Assembly (NCBI GenBank): GCA_018239715.1
Contig: JAFEGW010000006.1
Span: forward strand, 68,677-132,676
Reading direction: 5' to 3'
Source of the DNA: Verrucomicrobiota bacterium
GTDB lineage: Bacteria; Chlamydiota; Chlamydiia; Chlamydiales; Rhabdochlamydiaceae
Length of the DNA stretch: 64,000 nt
The notes under the pieces are model-generated. The model was given only the letters and a program-made list of their open reading frames with translations, made no database searches and had not been told where the DNA came from. The position numbers were made by a program, and so were the translations under genes. Of the stretch, positions 63,437 through 64,000 are shown in pieces; positions within the stretch are counted from its first letter, which is position 1, and every line of letters starts with the position of its first letter.

Positions 63437-63466
63437 AATCTACGAAGAAAATGGATTTCGCGTCAA
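63437..63466 (-). promoter_or_regulatory. Possible promoter of the MOMP-like gene
   Basis: On the minus strand TTGACG (63461-63466), an 18-bp spacer and TAGATT (63437-63442). The expected start near 63430 gives a leader of about 147 bases containing the stem-loop at 63323-63390. The -10 is only a 4/6 match. Confidence 0.4.
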
Positions 63467-63490
63467 TTGAAATCCGAACGAGCAAGCGAG

Positions 63491-64000
63491 CTATTTTGGA
63501 ATCGAGAAGATGAGTTGATTGAGCGACTGCAGCCAGAGAATCGATTGCTTGCCGAGCTGCTGCAGAATGAAATACCAACCTGCCCAAAGAAGCGCAAGGC
63601 CGACAAACGATTTGAGCGCCATGCCTAAGAAGGCGATTTGGACTTGAGGGGCCAATCGGTTGGCGATTCCAAGAAACATTTCGGCCATGAGGATAGCGAC
63701 GAGAGAAGGGGCGGCTAGCTGCAGCGAAATCGCCAGGAACTTGGTCAGCAGCGACAGCATGAATTGCCAAAAGGGCATATGCAGGTTAAAAAAAGCTGCC
63801 GGAATGAAACTGTCTGCAGCAATGACGGAGTAAGAATTAAGAACTCCTTCCAAGAACATAAAGGGTCCGCCGATTTCATAGAAAAGCACAATAAAGACAT
63901 AGTTATAAAGCTGGCCGATGGACGAGCTTTGAGATTGCATCACGGGGTCTTGGATTTGCAAAGCAGAAGATCCGCGGAGAAAATCGATTAAGACACCGGA
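63491..64000 (-). CDS. sctT: Type III secretion export apparatus protein SctT, 5'-truncated by window end
   Basis: The C-terminal 169 residues of an SctT (YscT/CdsT/FliR-type) inner-membrane protein. SGVLIDFLRGSSALQIQDPV at the window edge, IGQLYNYVFIVLFYEIGGP, LLTKFLAISLQLAAPSLVAI and AEMFLGIANRLAPQVQIAFL are typical of the family. SctT sits in the export gate with SctR, SctS and SctU and controls entry of effectors into the secretion channel. The reading frame continues beyond position 64000, so about 120 N-terminal residues are missing. The presence of this gene supports a functional type III system and hence possible effectors among the unassigned genes here. Confidence 0.9.
   Translation of the reverse strand, partial: SGVLIDFLRGSSALQIQDPVMQSQSSSIGQLYNYVFIVLFYEIGGPFMFLEGVLNSYSVIAADSFIPAAFFNLHMPFWQFMLSLLTKFLAISLQLAAPSLVAILMAEMFLGIANRLAPQVQIAFLGMALKSFVGLALLWAGWYFILQQLGKQSILWLQSLNQLIFSIPK

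Overview
The window is a contiguous piece of a bacterial chromosome that reads as a member of the Chlamydiae, from one of the amoeba-associated (Chlamydia-like) families rather than Chlamydia itself. The evidence is a topoisomerase I fused to a SWIB domain, a gene for a type III secretion export protein (SctT), the mutL-pepP pair and a sufBCDS operon, ahpC next to a small conserved gene, a ParC/ParE pair, and a major outer membrane protein of the Legionella-MOMP-like type that I recall from Waddlia and Criblamydiaceae. This assignment rests on family knowledge, not on a search. There is no rRNA, insertion sequence, CRISPR array or prophage; one tRNA gene (Arg, ACG) is present.

Layout. 1-6.5 kb: topA, then an operon-like cluster of three exported or membrane-anchored glycosyltransferases (one GT6 / ABO-like, two GT32-like, one of them frameshifted at a G7 tract) and a membrane HExxH protein. 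6.5-12.2 kb: rpoN, a heptosyltransferase-like gene, and an AAA+ ATPase gene directly upstream of uvrD behind a promoter set in an 11-bp inverted repeat. 12.2-16 kb: parC and parE. 16-22 kb: an inverse autotransporter with a beta-helix-like passenger, and putA. 22-29 kb: groES-groEL, then a minus-strand run trkA, HIT protein, trkH, AlkB-like oxygenase, PrmA-like methyltransferase. 29-34.5 kb: tRNA-Arg, metallo-beta-lactamase fold hydrolase, ahpC, a secreted M16-like protein, and a YejM/LtaS-like sulfatase-fold membrane protein. 34.5-43 kb: a secreted hypothetical, eno, an rRNA methyltransferase, two tandem membrane-anchored kinase-like paralogues, a 1032-residue protein with a proline/alanine-rich linker, and pcnB. 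43-52.5 kb: an exported zeta-toxin-like kinase, a small membrane protein, an MFS transporter, mutL-pepP-histidine kinase, an LRR protein and a divergent effector-like gene. 52.5-64 kb: two pseudopilin-like genes, an OPT transporter, a GIN-domain protein, sufBCDS, a small repeat protein, a MOMP-like porin with a structured leader, and the 3' part of sctT.

How the genes fit together. Housekeeping functions (DNA topology, repair, chaperones, Fe-S assembly, glycolysis, K+ uptake) are interleaved with genes whose products have export signals, membrane anchors or eukaryote-like domains and probably act at the cell surface, the inclusion membrane or in the host: the glycosyltransferases, the kinase-like pair, the zeta-like kinase, the LRR protein, the GIN-domain protein and the inverse autotransporter. 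PutA and a ProP-type transporter could together support proline use.

Non-coding DNA is scarce. No gap exceeds 300 bp; the largest are 2541-2810, 63284-63490, 35023-35203, 15955-16133 and 21886-22060. Several convergent neighbours overlap at their 3' ends. The most interesting non-coding signals are a 20-bp stem upstream of the porin gene that pairs fully only as minus-strand RNA, a 12-bp hairpin that buries the ribosome-binding site of the sulfatase-fold gene, the palindromic promoter before the ATPase-uvrD pair, and several promoters placed so close to start codons that the mRNAs would be leaderless.
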